A stretch of 64,000 bases of DNA from Thermoplasmata archaeon (lineage in GTDB: Archaea > Thermoplasmatota > Thermoplasmata > Thermoplasmatales > Thermoplasmataceae). The notes beneath the pieces are model-generated. The model made no database searches. It was given only the letters and a program-made list of their open reading frames with translations, and was not told the DNA's origin. The DNA is taken from assembly GCA_021797355.1 (NCBI GenBank), contig JAJZZX010000001.1, forward strand, positions 326,523-390,522. The letters are read 5' to 3'. Every line of letters begins with the position of its first letter. Position 1 is the stretch's first letter. Made by a program: the position numbers and the translations under genes. Below are positions 8,313 to 16,729 of the stretch, in pieces.

Positions 8313-8328
8313 TTACTTGCTAGAGTAA
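8313..8328. promoter_or_regulatory. Perfect dyad TTACT-N6-AGTAA upstream of flavin reductase
   Basis: Two perfectly inverted 5-bp arms are separated by TGCTAG, lying just upstream of the AT-rich region expected to hold the flavin-reductase promoter (minus strand). The layout resembles TACT-N7-AGTA sites described for YodB/CatR-type HxlR regulators, with a spacer one base shorter. The 8-mer ACTTACTT here is also present at 2234-2241 over the hxlR start site. Binding is inference. Confidence 0.35.
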
Positions 8329-8355
8329 AGTAAAATTTGGAAAGATTAACAGCTT

Positions 8356-8697
8356 CTAGAAGACGATTGGAACATAGTCGTCATTCACAAGCTTAGCAAG
8401 CCTCTCTCCGGCGGGTTGGAGTTCGACACCTCTCTTCAGTATGGGCTCCGTTATGGTGAGGCGTTCGGCTATGAATTTGCAAGCAGAATCTATATTGTGG
8501 TTTTTTATGAGGTAGTCCACATTTTCCTTTATGTCTGGAGAATCATCCAGAAGAAGCTTTTCGCTCATCCCCTGAAGTATAACCTTGACATCGGCAAATC
8601 TCTTGTTTTCAGCCGCCCTTCTTGCCACAGTAAGACCCATGGCAGCCCTTTCTTTCTCTGCTGCAATAATGTAGAACAATGCTTTTTTCATTGCCAT
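8356..8697 (-). CDS. DsrE/DsrF-like small protein
   Basis: A 113-residue soluble protein. The N-terminal KKALFYIIAAEKERAAMGLTVARRA is the Rossmann-like first strand and helix of the DsrE/F fold, followed by ADVKVILQGMSEKLLL. Members with conserved cysteines relay sulfur. Here the one cysteine (near residue 74, DSACKFIAE) is not at the usual catalytic position, so sulfur transfer is doubtful. The ATG at 8697 follows a gap that also holds the divergent iorA promoter. Fold assignment is moderate; role unknown. Confidence 0.6.
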   Translation of the reverse strand: MAMKKALFYIIAAEKERAAMGLTVARRAAENKRFADVKVILQGMSEKLLLDDSPDIKENVDYLIKNHNIDSACKFIAERLTITEPILKRGVELQPAGERLAKLVNDDYVPIVF

Positions 8698-8885
8698 GAT
8701 GGCTCATATTTTTTTTCCTAAAAAAGCTAATGTAATTCAGGGGATCAGTTACCAAGTTACCATTAGGATATTCAGTGAAATAGATTGGTAAATAGTTTCG
8801 TTACATCACGGAATGCTTGTTAGATTCTATCAGACCATTAGGGATCGCATTGAAATATTGCATATTATTTGATCAAGTGAACAGC

Positions 8886-10772
8886 ATGTCCTCATATAGG
8901 GAGCTTGTTACACAACAACCAGGTTCGAATGCATTTCTCCTGGGAAATGAAGCAATAGTCAGAGGACTCTTGGAAGCAGGAGTAGAGGCGGCTTCCACGT
9001 ACCCAGGAACCCCATCAAGCGAAATAGGGGACGCCCTTTTTGAAATCGCCGAAGAAGCAGGCATCAGGTTTGAGTTTTCAGTAAATGAAAAAGTTGCAGT
9101 GGAAACAGCCTTTGCAGCTTCACTTTCAGGCCTGAAATCGTTCGTGTTCATGAAGCATGTTGGGCTCAACGTCGCATCCGACGCTGTCATGAGCATTGCG
9201 TATACCGGTGTTGGTGCGCCAATGGTCATAATGACCGCTGACGATCCATCAATGTTTTCATCTCAAAATGAACAGGACAATCGAATCTATGCCGGCCTGT
9301 CCCATCTTCCGATGGTAGAACCATCTGATCCACAGGAGGCGAAGGACTTTCTGATATCTGCCTTCGATATGTCAGAAAGGGAAAAGCTACCCGTGCTGTT
9401 CAGAACGACCACAAGAACAAGCCACATGAGGTCAACTGTCACGTTCGGCAGCCCGAGACAAAGGACCAGATATGAAGTCCTCAATGATCCCGGAATGTTT
9501 GTAACCTTGCCGTCTAATTCTTACAAGTTCAAGGAAAAACTGATAGAGAGAATGGGCAAAATAGCAGCTGCTGGTTATGAAAAGGTATTTAACTCTACCA
9601 TAGTCAATTCCGGCTCAAACACAGGAATAGTTTGCTCTGGAGAAGCTTACAACGTAATTTCTGATGTCTTGACTGAAATAGCCCAACCACTTGACATTCT
9701 GAAACTTGGTCTCATAAATCCATTGTCGGAAGGTATGATTGTGGACTTTCTTTCAACCCATAAAACGGTGCTGGTTGCAGAGGAAGTTGACCCGGTTATA
9801 GAATCTGGGATCAGGGCCATATCACAGAAGAACGGGTTAGCTGTCACAATTCTGGGAAAGCTCGATGGAACCTTTCCAATGAGTTATGAAATGTCTCCAA
9901 GTGCTACTGAAAAAATTTTGCGGAAAATGCTGCATCTCGAAAGGAATGAAAACTCAGAAAAAATAACATTGGGCTATTCTGTCCCACCAAGGCCTCCTGT
10001 TCTCTGCCCTGGCTGCCCGCATAGGGGAACTTACTTCGCAGTAAAGAGGGCGGTGAAGATGCTTAGAATAGATAACCCTATTTATTCTTCAGATATCGGT
10101 TGTTATTCCCTTGGAGACTATGAACCATTCAAGGAAGCAACCGTGATGCTAAGCATGGGCTCATCCATAGGTGTTGCATCGGGCTTCAGGGGAGCAACGG
10201 ACCGCAGGATCATATCGTTCATCGGAGATTCAACATTCTTCCATAGCGGCATCCCTGGCCTCATAAATGCCGTTCACAATAGGTCCAGAATTCTCTTCGT
10301 GATAATGGATAACGACGTCACCGCAATGACAGGCAGGCAGCCAAATCCAGGAACTCCTGCCAATCTTATGGGGGGATTGCGCAGCATATCAATTGTCGAT
10401 CTAGTGAAATCAATTGGCGTGGATTTCATCAGGGAAATCGATCCCTATGATCTCAGGGAGTCCCTAGCTGCAAGCATGGAGGCACTAAGGCATGAGGGAG
10501 TATCAGTAATAATCGCCAAGCGGGAGTGTGCAATAATAAGGGATAACAGGAACAGAAAGGCCGGTATATCTGAAAAATATAAGGTCAATCCAGATAAATG
10601 CAGCGGGTGCATGAACTGCGTAACTACGTTTTCATGTCCCGCAATGTCGATATCAAACGGTAAAGTCACCATAGATCCTGCCCTTTGTGATGGCTGTGGC
10701 GTATGTGCACAGCCCTATGTCTGCCCATTCAACGCCATCCAGATAGATGAGGTGTCTGCCAATGCAGCATAA
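8886..10772 (+). CDS. iorA: Indolepyruvate ferredoxin oxidoreductase, alpha subunit
   Basis: Thiamine-diphosphate and iron-sulfur subunit that oxidatively decarboxylates aryl-pyruvates to aryl-acetyl-CoA with ferredoxin. The pyrimidine-binding domain starts at GNEAIVRGLLEAGVEAAST. CPGCPHRGTYFAVKRA near residue 380 and the TPP motif GDSTFFHSG near 450 follow. The C-terminus has two 4Fe-4S sets, CSGCMNC…CP and CDGCGVC…CP. The ATG at 8886 gives 628 residues, normal for the family. An upstream TTG at 8817 would add an atypical 23-residue leader, and a gcatattattt element supports a start near 8886. iorB overlaps by 11 bp, so the two are one operon for aromatic amino acid catabolism. Confidence 0.94.
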   Translation: MSSYRELVTQQPGSNAFLLGNEAIVRGLLEAGVEAASTYPGTPSSEIGDALFEIAEEAGIRFEFSVNEKVAVETAFAASLSGLKSFVFMKHVGLNVASDAVMSIAYTGVGAPMVIMTADDPSMFSSQNEQDNRIYAGLSHLPMVEPSDPQEAKDFLISAFDMSEREKLPVLFRTTTRTSHMRSTVTFGSPRQRTRYEVLNDPGMFVTLPSNSYKFKEKLIERMGKIAAAGYEKVFNSTIVNSGSNTGIVCSGEAYNVISDVLTEIAQPLDILKLGLINPLSEGMIVDFLSTHKTVLVAEEVDPVIESGIRAISQKNGLAVTILGKLDGTFPMSYEMSPSATEKILRKMLHLERNENSEKITLGYSVPPRPPVLCPGCPHRGTYFAVKRAVKMLRIDNPIYSSDIGCYSLGDYEPFKEATVMLSMGSSIGVASGFRGATDRRIISFIGDSTFFHSGIPGLINAVHNRSRILFVIMDNDVTAMTGRQPNPGTPANLMGGLRSISIVDLVKSIGVDFIREIDPYDLRESLAASMEALRHEGVSVIIAKRECAIIRDNRNRKAGISEKYKVNPDKCSGCMNCVTTFSCPAMSISNGKVTIDPALCDGCGVCAQPYVCPFNAIQIDEVSANAA

Positions 10773-11394
10773 TATCATAATAACAGGAGTGGGAGGGCAG
10801 GGGGTGGTCACACTTGGCCTCATCATTTCATCTGCTGCAATCTCATTTGGGGAAAGGGCCATAATGTCAGAAATTCATGGACTTGCGCAAAGGGGAGGCA
10901 GTGTTTCCGTTGACGTAAGAATAGGCAATTATCGCGCTCCTATAGTTCCGGATGGGAAGGCAGACCTGATTATTTCTCTGGAACCTCTAGAAGCTCTCCG
11001 GGCAATTTCAAGGGCAGGACCATCCACCGTTGTGGTGATGGGGGAAGAAAGGCTGCCACCAGTCTATTTGGGAATACACAGGCAGAGCTATCCCGACTTA
11101 AACGAAATAATCGGTGTCATATCACATAAGCTCAGGCTTTACCATCTGGACGCCATGCGTCTTGCAAGGGAAGCTGGCGATACAAGGACAGTAAATACCG
11201 TAATGGTAGGCTATATTGTCGGTTTGGGTCTGATATCTATCCCTCAGCAGATTTTTCACAGAGAGATAGAGAAAACCTTTGCGAAAAAGTATGCGGATAT
11301 GAATATGAAGGCATTTGCGTTAGGCTTGCAGACTGCACAGAAAATAATGGCAACGGGAAACGACACAGTTGAAATTCAACATGGCTTTGGTTAA
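10762..11394 (+). CDS. iorB: Indolepyruvate ferredoxin oxidoreductase, beta subunit
   Basis: The 2-oxoacid oxidoreductase gamma-type subunit that pairs with IorA. NIIITGVGGQGVVTLGLIIS at the N-terminus is the family signature, followed by SEIHGLAQRGGSVSVDVRIG and NTVMVGYIVGLG. The ATG at 10762 gives 210 residues and a domain start right at the motif; a further in-frame ATG lies at 10747. The overlap with the iorA stop implies translational coupling. The length matches stand-alone IorB proteins. Confidence 0.94.
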   Translation: MQHNIIITGVGGQGVVTLGLIISSAAISFGERAIMSEIHGLAQRGGSVSVDVRIGNYRAPIVPDGKADLIISLEPLEALRAISRAGPSTVVVMGEERLPPVYLGIHRQSYPDLNEIIGVISHKLRLYHLDAMRLAREAGDTRTVNTVMVGYIVGLGLISIPQQIFHREIEKTFAKKYADMNMKAFALGLQTAQKIMATGNDTVEIQHGFG

Positions 11395-11488
11395 ATCTAA
11401 AGAAACTCTGATGCGGCATTTTAGTGTTGAAGGGCAGTATTGAGTAATAGACTGAAAATAACAATATTGAAGGACAGCATAGGAGATC

Positions 11489-12388
11489 ATGGAATGCACT
11501 CTTTGCGGGAGAGAAGCCGTATATGAGGCAAGGTACAGCGGTGAACTCCTCTGCATGTCCCACTTCATGGAATCTGTTGAGAGAAGGATAAAGCGGGAGA
11601 TACGAGACCAGGTTAACTTCTCCGGCAGGAGAATAAGGATAGCTGTTGCGATTTCCGGAGGAAAGGACAGCTCCGTTACACTTTTCAGCCTAGCAAAACA
11701 TTTCAGTGGAAGAGATGATGTTGACCTGACTGCTTTTACCATTGACGAGGGCATAGAAGGCTACAGAAGCGCCGGATTGCAAACTGCCCGGCGCCTATCA
11801 GCCGAACTTGGAATTCCACATAAGACAATTTCGTTTGACGAAGTATTCGGCACAACAATGGACAAGGTTGTGAGAACAATGCCAGAGGTCATACCATGCT
11901 CACGCTGCGGTCCTATGCGCAGGCAGATAATGGATGCTGAAAGCCTAAGGATTGAGGCAGACTACGTTGCCCTGGGCCTGAATCTGGACGACTATTCCCA
12001 GAGCATCCTGATGAACGTTGCAAGGGGAGACGTGGACAGGCTTGCACGAATGGCCCCCCACAGGACATCCAAGGAGGGAATGGTGAGGAGAATCCTTCCG
12101 TTGCGGAGAATTCCAGAAAAGGAAGTCATGCTATATGCAATACTCAAGAAGATCGAGTTTGATTCATCCTGGTGCCCATATTACGGAAAAGCCCAAAGAA
12201 ACACTTTCAGGGAGGTGATTGAGACTCTGGAGGAGCGCCATCCAGGCACTAAGTATGCCATATTGAATTTCCAGGAAAAGATACGCCCTCTTATCTCCAG
12301 CGATGACAAGAAAGAAATTAATAAATGCCAGCTTTGCGGGCGCCCAACTTCAGGGAATGTCTGCTCAGTGTGTTCCGCATCTTCGTAA
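11489..12388 (+). CDS. ttuA: TtuA/Ncs6-type tRNA 2-thiouridine synthetase
   Basis: ATP-pyrophosphatase that adenylates and thiolates tRNA uridine (U54 or wobble U34) using a ubiquitin-like sulfur carrier. The N-terminal zinc site is C3, C6, C22, H25. The PP-loop is SGGKDSS near residue 57. The catalytic/Fe-S cysteines are CSRC near 136 and the one in SWCPYYGKAQRN near 228. A second zinc site, CQLC…CSVC, ends the protein. These positions match the described Thermus/Pyrococcus TtuA layout. GGAG 5 nt before the ATG acts as a ribosome-binding site. The gene lies 95 bp after iorB. The sulfur carrier is not in the window. Confidence 0.9.
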   Translation: MECTLCGREAVYEARYSGELLCMSHFMESVERRIKREIRDQVNFSGRRIRIAVAISGGKDSSVTLFSLAKHFSGRDDVDLTAFTIDEGIEGYRSAGLQTARRLSAELGIPHKTISFDEVFGTTMDKVVRTMPEVIPCSRCGPMRRQIMDAESLRIEADYVALGLNLDDYSQSILMNVARGDVDRLARMAPHRTSKEGMVRRILPLRRIPEKEVMLYAILKKIEFDSSWCPYYGKAQRNTFREVIETLEERHPGTKYAILNFQEKIRPLISSDDKKEINKCQLCGRPTSGNVCSVCSASS

Positions 12389-12533
12389 ATTGCTTATGAT
12401 TACTGGCACCGGAAATAGCGGAATTAAAATTGCTGAATAACCCTCTTCCTGATTCATGGTAGATCCTGCTGCGAAATATTTATTATGGCACCTCTAATTT
12501 TGGGGAACCTGTGAGTTATGCATCACAGAGACT

Positions 12534-12608
12534 GGGGTTGTAGCTTAGCATGGTTTGAGCACCCGGCTGATAACCGGGAGGTCACCGGTTCAAATCCGGT
12601 CAGCCCCA
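12534..12608 (+). tRNA. tRNA-Ile (GAU)
   Basis: A full cloverleaf can be drawn. Acceptor arms are GGGGTTG / CAGCCCC with discriminator A at 12608. The anticodon stem CCCGG/CCGGG encloses loop CTGATAA (anticodon GAT). The T arm is ACCGG-TTCAAAT-CCGGT. There is no intron and no encoded CCA. The AT-rich aatatttatta about 12475-12485 is a plausible TATA box. Confidence 0.95.
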
Positions 12609-12721
12609 TAGGCCAAAATTTGCCGCATGCCAATGTTACCTATTGCGCAAGACAGCAGCATAGGTATAGAATGCTGCATAATCTGGCATATTATTTTATT
12701 CCTGTGGATATTTGAGGTTGA

Positions 12722-13468
12722 ATGAAGCAACTGAAGAGGGAAGATGTAGCCTGGTTATCTGCATTCATATACATAGCATACATCTACTTAGGGCAGATCC
12801 CTCATCTAAAGCAAGCAACTGTATTTTCCACTCTTTTTGTTTCGGTTCTGCTTGTTCTGGAGTATGCCCTTGCATCGACAGTAATCCTGGGGATAAGGAG
12901 GGCATCGATCTTCTTCGTCATTTCCGCATTGATAGGATATCTTATGGAATTACTCAGCATACATACAGGATATCCTTTTGGTTCATATACGTACACAAAC
13001 GCACTGGGGCCAGAAATTGGGCCCATACCCATTTTCATTCCACTGTTATGGTCTTCGCTGAGTTTTTTTTCAATAGAAGCATTCGGCCCGTTATGGATGC
13101 CTCTCTCCATGCTTTTCCTGGATCTATCTTTTGATCCAAGGTTTTCGGGAGTGCTATGGATATGGTCCGTTCCTACTCAGTATTACGGGGACCCAATTTC
13201 CAATTTTATCGGCTGGTTTGTAACGTCAGCAATTATATCTATGGCTGTTGCGCTTATTATAAAATTCAAAGGCTACGGTTCACTAAAAGCCATACTTTTC
13301 TATCTTCTGTTTGGATTAGACAGTTCAATCTCAGATATCTACCATGCATTATACGTACCGGCTGCAGTAGCTTCTGTTCTTATAATTTTTCTATCAGCGG
13401 CATTTATTATTGGAAACCGCAGCAAAAGAAGTTCCGGCAGCAATGCAGATCAGGCAGGTGCCCAATGA
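12722..13468 (+). CDS. CruF/DUF422-like carotenoid hydratase-type membrane protein
   Basis: A 248-residue integral membrane protein with about seven hydrophobic helices. GYLMELLSIHTGYPFGSYTYTNALGP with GPIPIFIPLLW matches the carotenoid 1,2-hydratase (CruF / bacterioruberin hydratase, DUF422) family, whose members hydrate terminal psi-ends of C40/C50 carotenoids. FLDLSFDPRFSGVLWIW is also typical. The C-terminal tail is polar and Ser/Gly-rich. GAGG 5-8 nt before the ATG serves as a ribosome-binding site. No other carotenoid gene lies nearby, so substrate and pathway are unclear. It follows tRNA-Ile and is convergent with coaA. Confidence 0.75.
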   Translation: MKQLKREDVAWLSAFIYIAYIYLGQIPHLKQATVFSTLFVSVLLVLEYALASTVILGIRRASIFFVISALIGYLMELLSIHTGYPFGSYTYTNALGPEIGPIPIFIPLLWSSLSFFSIEAFGPLWMPLSMLFLDLSFDPRFSGVLWIWSVPTQYYGDPISNFIGWFVTSAIISMAVALIIKFKGYGSLKAILFYLLFGLDSSISDIYHALYVPAAVASVLIIFLSAAFIIGNRSKRSSGSNADQAGAQ

Positions 13469-13482
13469 GAATCCAGTCATAT

Positions 13483-14478
13483 TCATATCTTTCTCATGAA
13501 TATTTCTTCAACAGAATGATCCGGCCCCTTTCTTAAAATAAGATGGGCATGGTATTTTGTAGGCTCTATATTCTGCCTCAGATTGACCCCATTTATCTCT
13601 TCCCATATTGAAGAGGCGACTTCAACTGCCTCCTCCCTCGAAAGTTCTGAATATTTCCTGAAATATGATTGCGGGTTTCGGAACGCGGTTTCATAGAGGA
13701 CGAGAAACCTGTCAATGAACCATTTCTTTATATGTGCTTCATCTGCATCAACATAGATTGAAAAGTCAAAGAAGTCTGAGACAAATAATTCGTGGTAAGA
13801 CTGCTGCGCCATTGTGCTTCTTGTCTGGAGAACATTAAGGCCTTCAAGTATCACAATATCTGGGGTTTTCACATCCTGAAATTTGCCAGGAACTATGTCA
13901 TAGGTCAAATGGGAATAAACTGGTATCTTGAGCTCACCCTTTCCGCTTTTCAGCTCATAAAGAAAACGTATGAGATTCCTCACATCATAGCTTTCAGGAA
14001 ATCCCTTCCTGTTCATCAGGCCTCTTTTTTCAAGCTCTGAATTGGGCAGGAGAAATCCATCTGTAGCTATCAGTTCCACCTTGGGGCTGCCTGGCCATCT
14101 TGAGATCAATGTTTTCAGCAGCCTTCCGGTAGTGCTCTTGCCAACAGCAACGCTTCCAGCCATGCCAATAACATAAGGCACCATGCCACCATTTTCTTTA
14201 AGGAAGGCCTTCCTTGCGTTATATAGCATCTGAGCAGCATTGAAATACAAATTTATGAGCCTTGAAAGGGGAAGATAAATGTCCTCAACTTCACGAAGAG
14301 ATATCTTCTCATTGATTCCCCTTATAATGGCCAGATCATCCTCTGAAATGGTCAAAGGTGTGGAATCTCTCAATGAGCTCCACTGTTCCCTGGTAAATGA
14401 TATGAACGGGGAGACTTTGCTTTCATCCAGTATCTTCAGCAGATCTATCACCCTGTGAACCTGACAGGGTATTTCCAT
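13483..14478 (-). CDS. coaA: Type I (bacterial-like) pantothenate kinase
   Basis: Phosphorylates pantothenate as the first step towards coenzyme A. A 331-residue P-loop kinase: [17 protein letters not shown] near residue 108, [20 protein letters not shown] near 155, [11 protein letters not shown] near 200 and LEGLNVLQ near 225. These are CoaA signatures. Most archaea instead use pantoate kinase plus phosphopantothenate synthetase, but a CoaA homologue has been described in Picrophilus torridus, so this is consistent with Thermoplasmatales. It is convergent with the CruF-like gene and divergent from the zinc-ribbon gene. Confidence 0.92.
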   Translation of the reverse strand: MEIPCQVHRVIDLLKILDESKVSPFISFTREQWSSLRDSTPLTISEDDLAIIRGINEKISLREVEDIYLPLSRLINLYFNAAQMLYNARKAFLKENGGMVPYVIGMAGSVAVGKSTTGRLLKTLISRWPGSPKVELIATDGFLLPNSELEKRGLMNRKGFPESYDVRNLIRFLYELKSGKGELKIPVYSHLTYDIVPGKFQDVKTPDIVILEGLNVLQTRSTMAQQSYHELFVSDFFDFSIYVDADEAHIKKWFIDRFLVLYETAFRNPQSYFRKYSELSREEAVEVASSIWEEINGVNLRQNIEPTKYHAHLILRKGPDHSVEEIFMRKI

Positions 14479-14560
14479 TTATCTCTTATGGGCAAACAAT
14501 GTTGCCTTTGTGCCGTTATGATCACGATCAGGATTATCTTTGCGAAGTAGATGACCAGTC

Positions 14561-14743
14561 ATGCACAAGGTCTGCCCCATATGCCATTCGGATAATGTCA
14601 CAGGGGCCATGATAATGATTATGGGGCAATACAAGTGCCTTGACTGTGGATACAGTGGGCCCTTCATTATGGAGCTTGACGACCCAGCATACGAAGAGCT
14701 TCTTTTGGATGATGAGAGGAGAAGGAGAGACAAGGGCCAGTAA
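14561..14743 (+). CDS. Small zinc-ribbon protein (60 aa)
   Basis: CPICHSDN near residue 5 and CLDCGYSG near residue 26 form a classic four-cysteine zinc ribbon. The rest is a hydrophobic centre and a strongly charged C-terminus (DDERRRRDKG). It resembles the many single-ribbon archaeal proteins of unknown role, including transcription- and translation-linked ribbons. It lies between coaA (divergent) and a TauE/SafE gene (convergent, 2 bp apart). Gene call likely; function unknown. Confidence 0.75.
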   Translation: MHKVCPICHSDNVTGAMIMIMGQYKCLDCGYSGPFIMELDDPAYEELLLDDERRRRDKGQ

Positions 14744-14745
14744 TG

Positions 14746-15513
14746 CTAGAGGATTATCTTGAACGTTTCAAGGATAATGACAGCCACAAAGACCGATCCT
14801 ATGGAAAGATAGATGATCCGTTCCGCAACTCTATGTGCGGCATATGAAAATATTATGCCGCTGGCCAGAGATGTGGTACCAATTACAAGGGCCGCCACCA
14901 ACGATATTCTCCCTACGGAAATGTAGCCACTTGCGCCACTAGCTGCGCTGAGAAACATAGCCATAGTCGCTGTCCCAACCATCTTCTGGGCACTCATTGT
15001 AAAGAGGAGAAGTATTATCCCCATGAACATTACTCCACCGCTGGTGCCAAGAGTGCCTGTCATAAAGCCCACAGGCAAGCTCATGGCAAAGGCAAATGCC
15101 AGAGTACGATTTGTTATGCCGATCATCTGCCTCATCTTCTGTCCAAGGGAATGGCCAGTGGCCCTCCTGAACATCAGAAACGCAAGAATTCCGGTCAGGA
15201 TCACGAATGCCACCTCAAGAGGAACTTGTGATATTGATATTGCAAATCTTGTGCCAATCTGCGCACCAATGACAGCACCGAGTCCCATTAGCATTGCTGC
15301 TTTGAGGTCAAGACTCTTCTTCCTGATGTATACATAGGCAACAACCGACGTGGTTATGACGTCAACAAGGAGACTGGTTCCCACCGAAACCTGGAAAGAA
15401 ACTCCCAGTAGCCCAAGTGCAGGAACCACAACCAGCACCCCGCTGCTACCAGTCATCCCTGTAAGTGCCCCAACAGCAACCCCAATAACCAGGAGAATAA
15501 GGATAGAGATCAC
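14746..15513 (-). CDS. TauE/SafE-family anion (sulfite/organosulfonate) permease, copy 1
   Basis: A 255-residue inner-membrane protein with about eight helices. GVAVGALTGMTGSSGVLVVVPAL at the N-terminus and LPVGFMTGTLGTSGGVMFMG in the middle are the duplicated glycine-rich motifs of the TauE/SafE (COG0730) family, which moves sulfite, sulfoacetate or related anions. The start is GTG at 15513. A second paralogue lies at 53999-54784. Direction and substrate are not evident. Confidence 0.88.
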   Translation of the reverse strand: MISILILLVIGVAVGALTGMTGSSGVLVVVPALGLLGVSFQVSVGTSLLVDVITTSVVAYVYIRKKSLDLKAAMLMGLGAVIGAQIGTRFAISISQVPLEVAFVILTGILAFLMFRRATGHSLGQKMRQMIGITNRTLAFAFAMSLPVGFMTGTLGTSGGVMFMGIILLLFTMSAQKMVGTATMAMFLSAASGASGYISVGRISLVAALVIGTTSLASGIIFSYAAHRVAERIIYLSIGSVFVAVIILETFKIIL

Positions 15514-15669
15514 TCGCCATAATTCATGGCTGATATTAATATTCTACATTAATGACCTTTTATCACAAATGTGAATATAATCCTCAATATTGCGGAACAT
15601 GTGAAACAGGGGTTCCAAACACCATTAAATATCTGGGGATGCAGATCGGCCTGCAATCTTTATGGTGAG

Positions 15670-15700
15670 CTGCTGAATTCACAGGTAAGAATATCAGCAG
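15670..15700. repeat. Inverted repeat (11-bp arms with one bulge)
   Basis: Arms CTGCTGAATTC (15670-15680) and GAATATCAGCAG (15689-15700) pair completely except for one bulged A, with an 8-nt loop. It lies 24 nt past the 3' end of tRNA-Ser (minus strand) and upstream of the TauE/SafE gene. It might act in tRNA 3' processing or termination, or belong to the TauE leader. No T-run follows on the minus strand. Confidence 0.4.
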
Positions 15701-15724
15701 AAAATGTATTAATGTGACAGACAA

Positions 15725-15807
15725 CGCCGGGGGGGAGATTCGAACTCCCGAGCTACAAGAGCAATAGATCTCGAGTCTATCGCCTTACCGGGCTAGGCTA
15801 CCCCGAC
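15725..15807 (-). tRNA. tRNA-Ser (CGA)
   Basis: On the minus strand the acceptor GTCGGGG pairs with CCCCGGC, with discriminator G as in archaeal tRNA-Ser. The anticodon stem ATAGA/TCTAT encloses loop CTCGAGA (anticodon CGA, codon UCG). A long class-II variable arm and the T arm GGGAG-TTCGAAT-CTCCC follow. There is no intron and no encoded CCA. ttaattatg about 25 nt upstream may be the TATA box. Confidence 0.95.
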
Positions 15808-15840
15808 CTGCCCACTGGTATTGAAGTCATAATTAAGGTT

Positions 15841-16263
15841 TTATCTCTTTCCGAAGTGCCGAGAATGTTCTTTCATCATGCATCTGTCCATAACAACCAG
15901 GGAGCCGGATTTTTTAGCAACTTCCGCTGCTTCCTTATTTATGACGCCTTCCTGGAACCAGACCGCATAAGGTTTAAGGTTTGATGCTTCCTTTGCAACG
16001 TCAATTGCTGCATCAGGCTTCCTGAAGACATCAACAACGTCTACCTTAACGCTGCTGGGAATAGAAAGAAGGCTGTCGTAGGATTTTATCCCATTCCACT
16101 GTCCGATTACCGGATTTACAGGAATTATTGTGTAGCCAGCATCCCGGAGATAGCTGGCAACCCTGTAGCTGTCCCTGTCTGGTTTGTCTGAGATTCCGAC
16201 CACGGCCACAGTCTTTGCTTTCTTTAAAATTTCTGGTATCCTCTCCTCATCGTAGGAATCCAT
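15841..16263 (-). CDS. CoA-binding domain protein (YccU-like)
   Basis: A 140-residue single-domain Rossmann protein of the CoA_binding_2 family. KTVAVVGISDKPDRDSYRVASYLRDAGY near residues 18-45 is the nucleotide-binding beta-alpha unit, and PVNPVIGQWNGIKSYDSLLSIP and AVWFQEGVINKEAAEVAKKSG follow. The C-terminal DRCMMKEHSRHF is typical. The precise function of the family is unknown; it may sense or store CoA or acyl-CoA. It stands alone beside tRNA-Ser. Confidence 0.88.
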   Translation of the reverse strand: MDSYDEERIPEILKKAKTVAVVGISDKPDRDSYRVASYLRDAGYTIIPVNPVIGQWNGIKSYDSLLSIPSSVKVDVVDVFRKPDAAIDVAKEASNLKPYAVWFQEGVINKEAAEVAKKSGSLVVMDRCMMKEHSRHFGKR

Positions 16264-16349
16264 GTTTTCACATTAACAAACAATAGATAGAACTTTTGTC
16301 TCAGTTAACTGGAGAATTGCCAGCTTACAAGGTTACGTTAAAAATGCAG

Positions 16350-16374
16350 ATTTATAAAGGTTAAGGTATATATA
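16350..16374 (+). promoter_or_regulatory. Double TATA-like promoter of tfs
   Basis: Two TATA-like elements, atttataaa (16350-16358) and gtatatata (16366-16374), precede tfs. The first lies ~35 nt before the ATG at 16389 and the second ~28 nt before the in-frame ATG at 16398, so each could make a leaderless message from a different start codon. Confidence 0.4.
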
Positions 16375-16388
16375 CTATTTCAGACTCC

Positions 16389-16703
16389 ATGCATCCTATG
16401 TTTTGCCCAAAGTGCGGGTCTCTCATGTCACCTTCCAACGGAAAAATGGTCTGCAATTCCTGTGGCTATACACAGGCAACTGGAAATGGAAAATCTGGCC
16501 TGATTGTAAATACATCTCTTGCCAAGGAAGTCATTATGATCAAGGAAGAAAAAAATGCGGAACCGCTTGATTCAGACGCGGTATGCCCTAAATGTCAGCA
16601 CAGAGGTGCCTATTATCTTCTGAAGCAGACACGATCCGCAGACGAGCCGGAGACAAAATTTTACACCTGTGAGGCATGCGGCCACAGGTGGAGGGAATAT
16701 TAA
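16389..16703 (+). CDS. tfs: Transcription factor S (TFIIS/Rpb9-like)
   Basis: Archaeal transcript-cleavage factor that rescues backtracked RNA polymerase. The N-terminal ribbon has CPKCGSLM…CNSCGY and the C-terminal TFIIS ribbon has CPKCQHRGAYYLLKQTRSADEPETKFYTCEACGHRW. The acidic pair Asp-Glu in SADEP is the tip that enters the polymerase active site. Length is 104 residues, or 101 if the ATG at 16398 is used (MFCPKCG, the more usual family start). It lies 20 bp upstream of srp54 and is probably co-transcribed with it. Confidence 0.95.
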   Translation: MHPMFCPKCGSLMSPSNGKMVCNSCGYTQATGNGKSGLIVNTSLAKEVIMIKEEKNAEPLDSDAVCPKCQHRGAYYLLKQTRSADEPETKFYTCEACGHRWREY

Positions 16704-16729
16704 CCTGAATTGCCATGGGGTAATTGATT

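Noticed and set aside
12396-12452. Possible C/D box small RNA (ATGATTA and two CTGA)
   Set aside because: Box C has a mismatch and the spacing to CTGA (about 30 nt) is too long for a standard archaeal C/D guide.
12518-12715. 65-codon frame spanning tRNA-Ile
   Set aside because: It is the tRNA gene read as protein.
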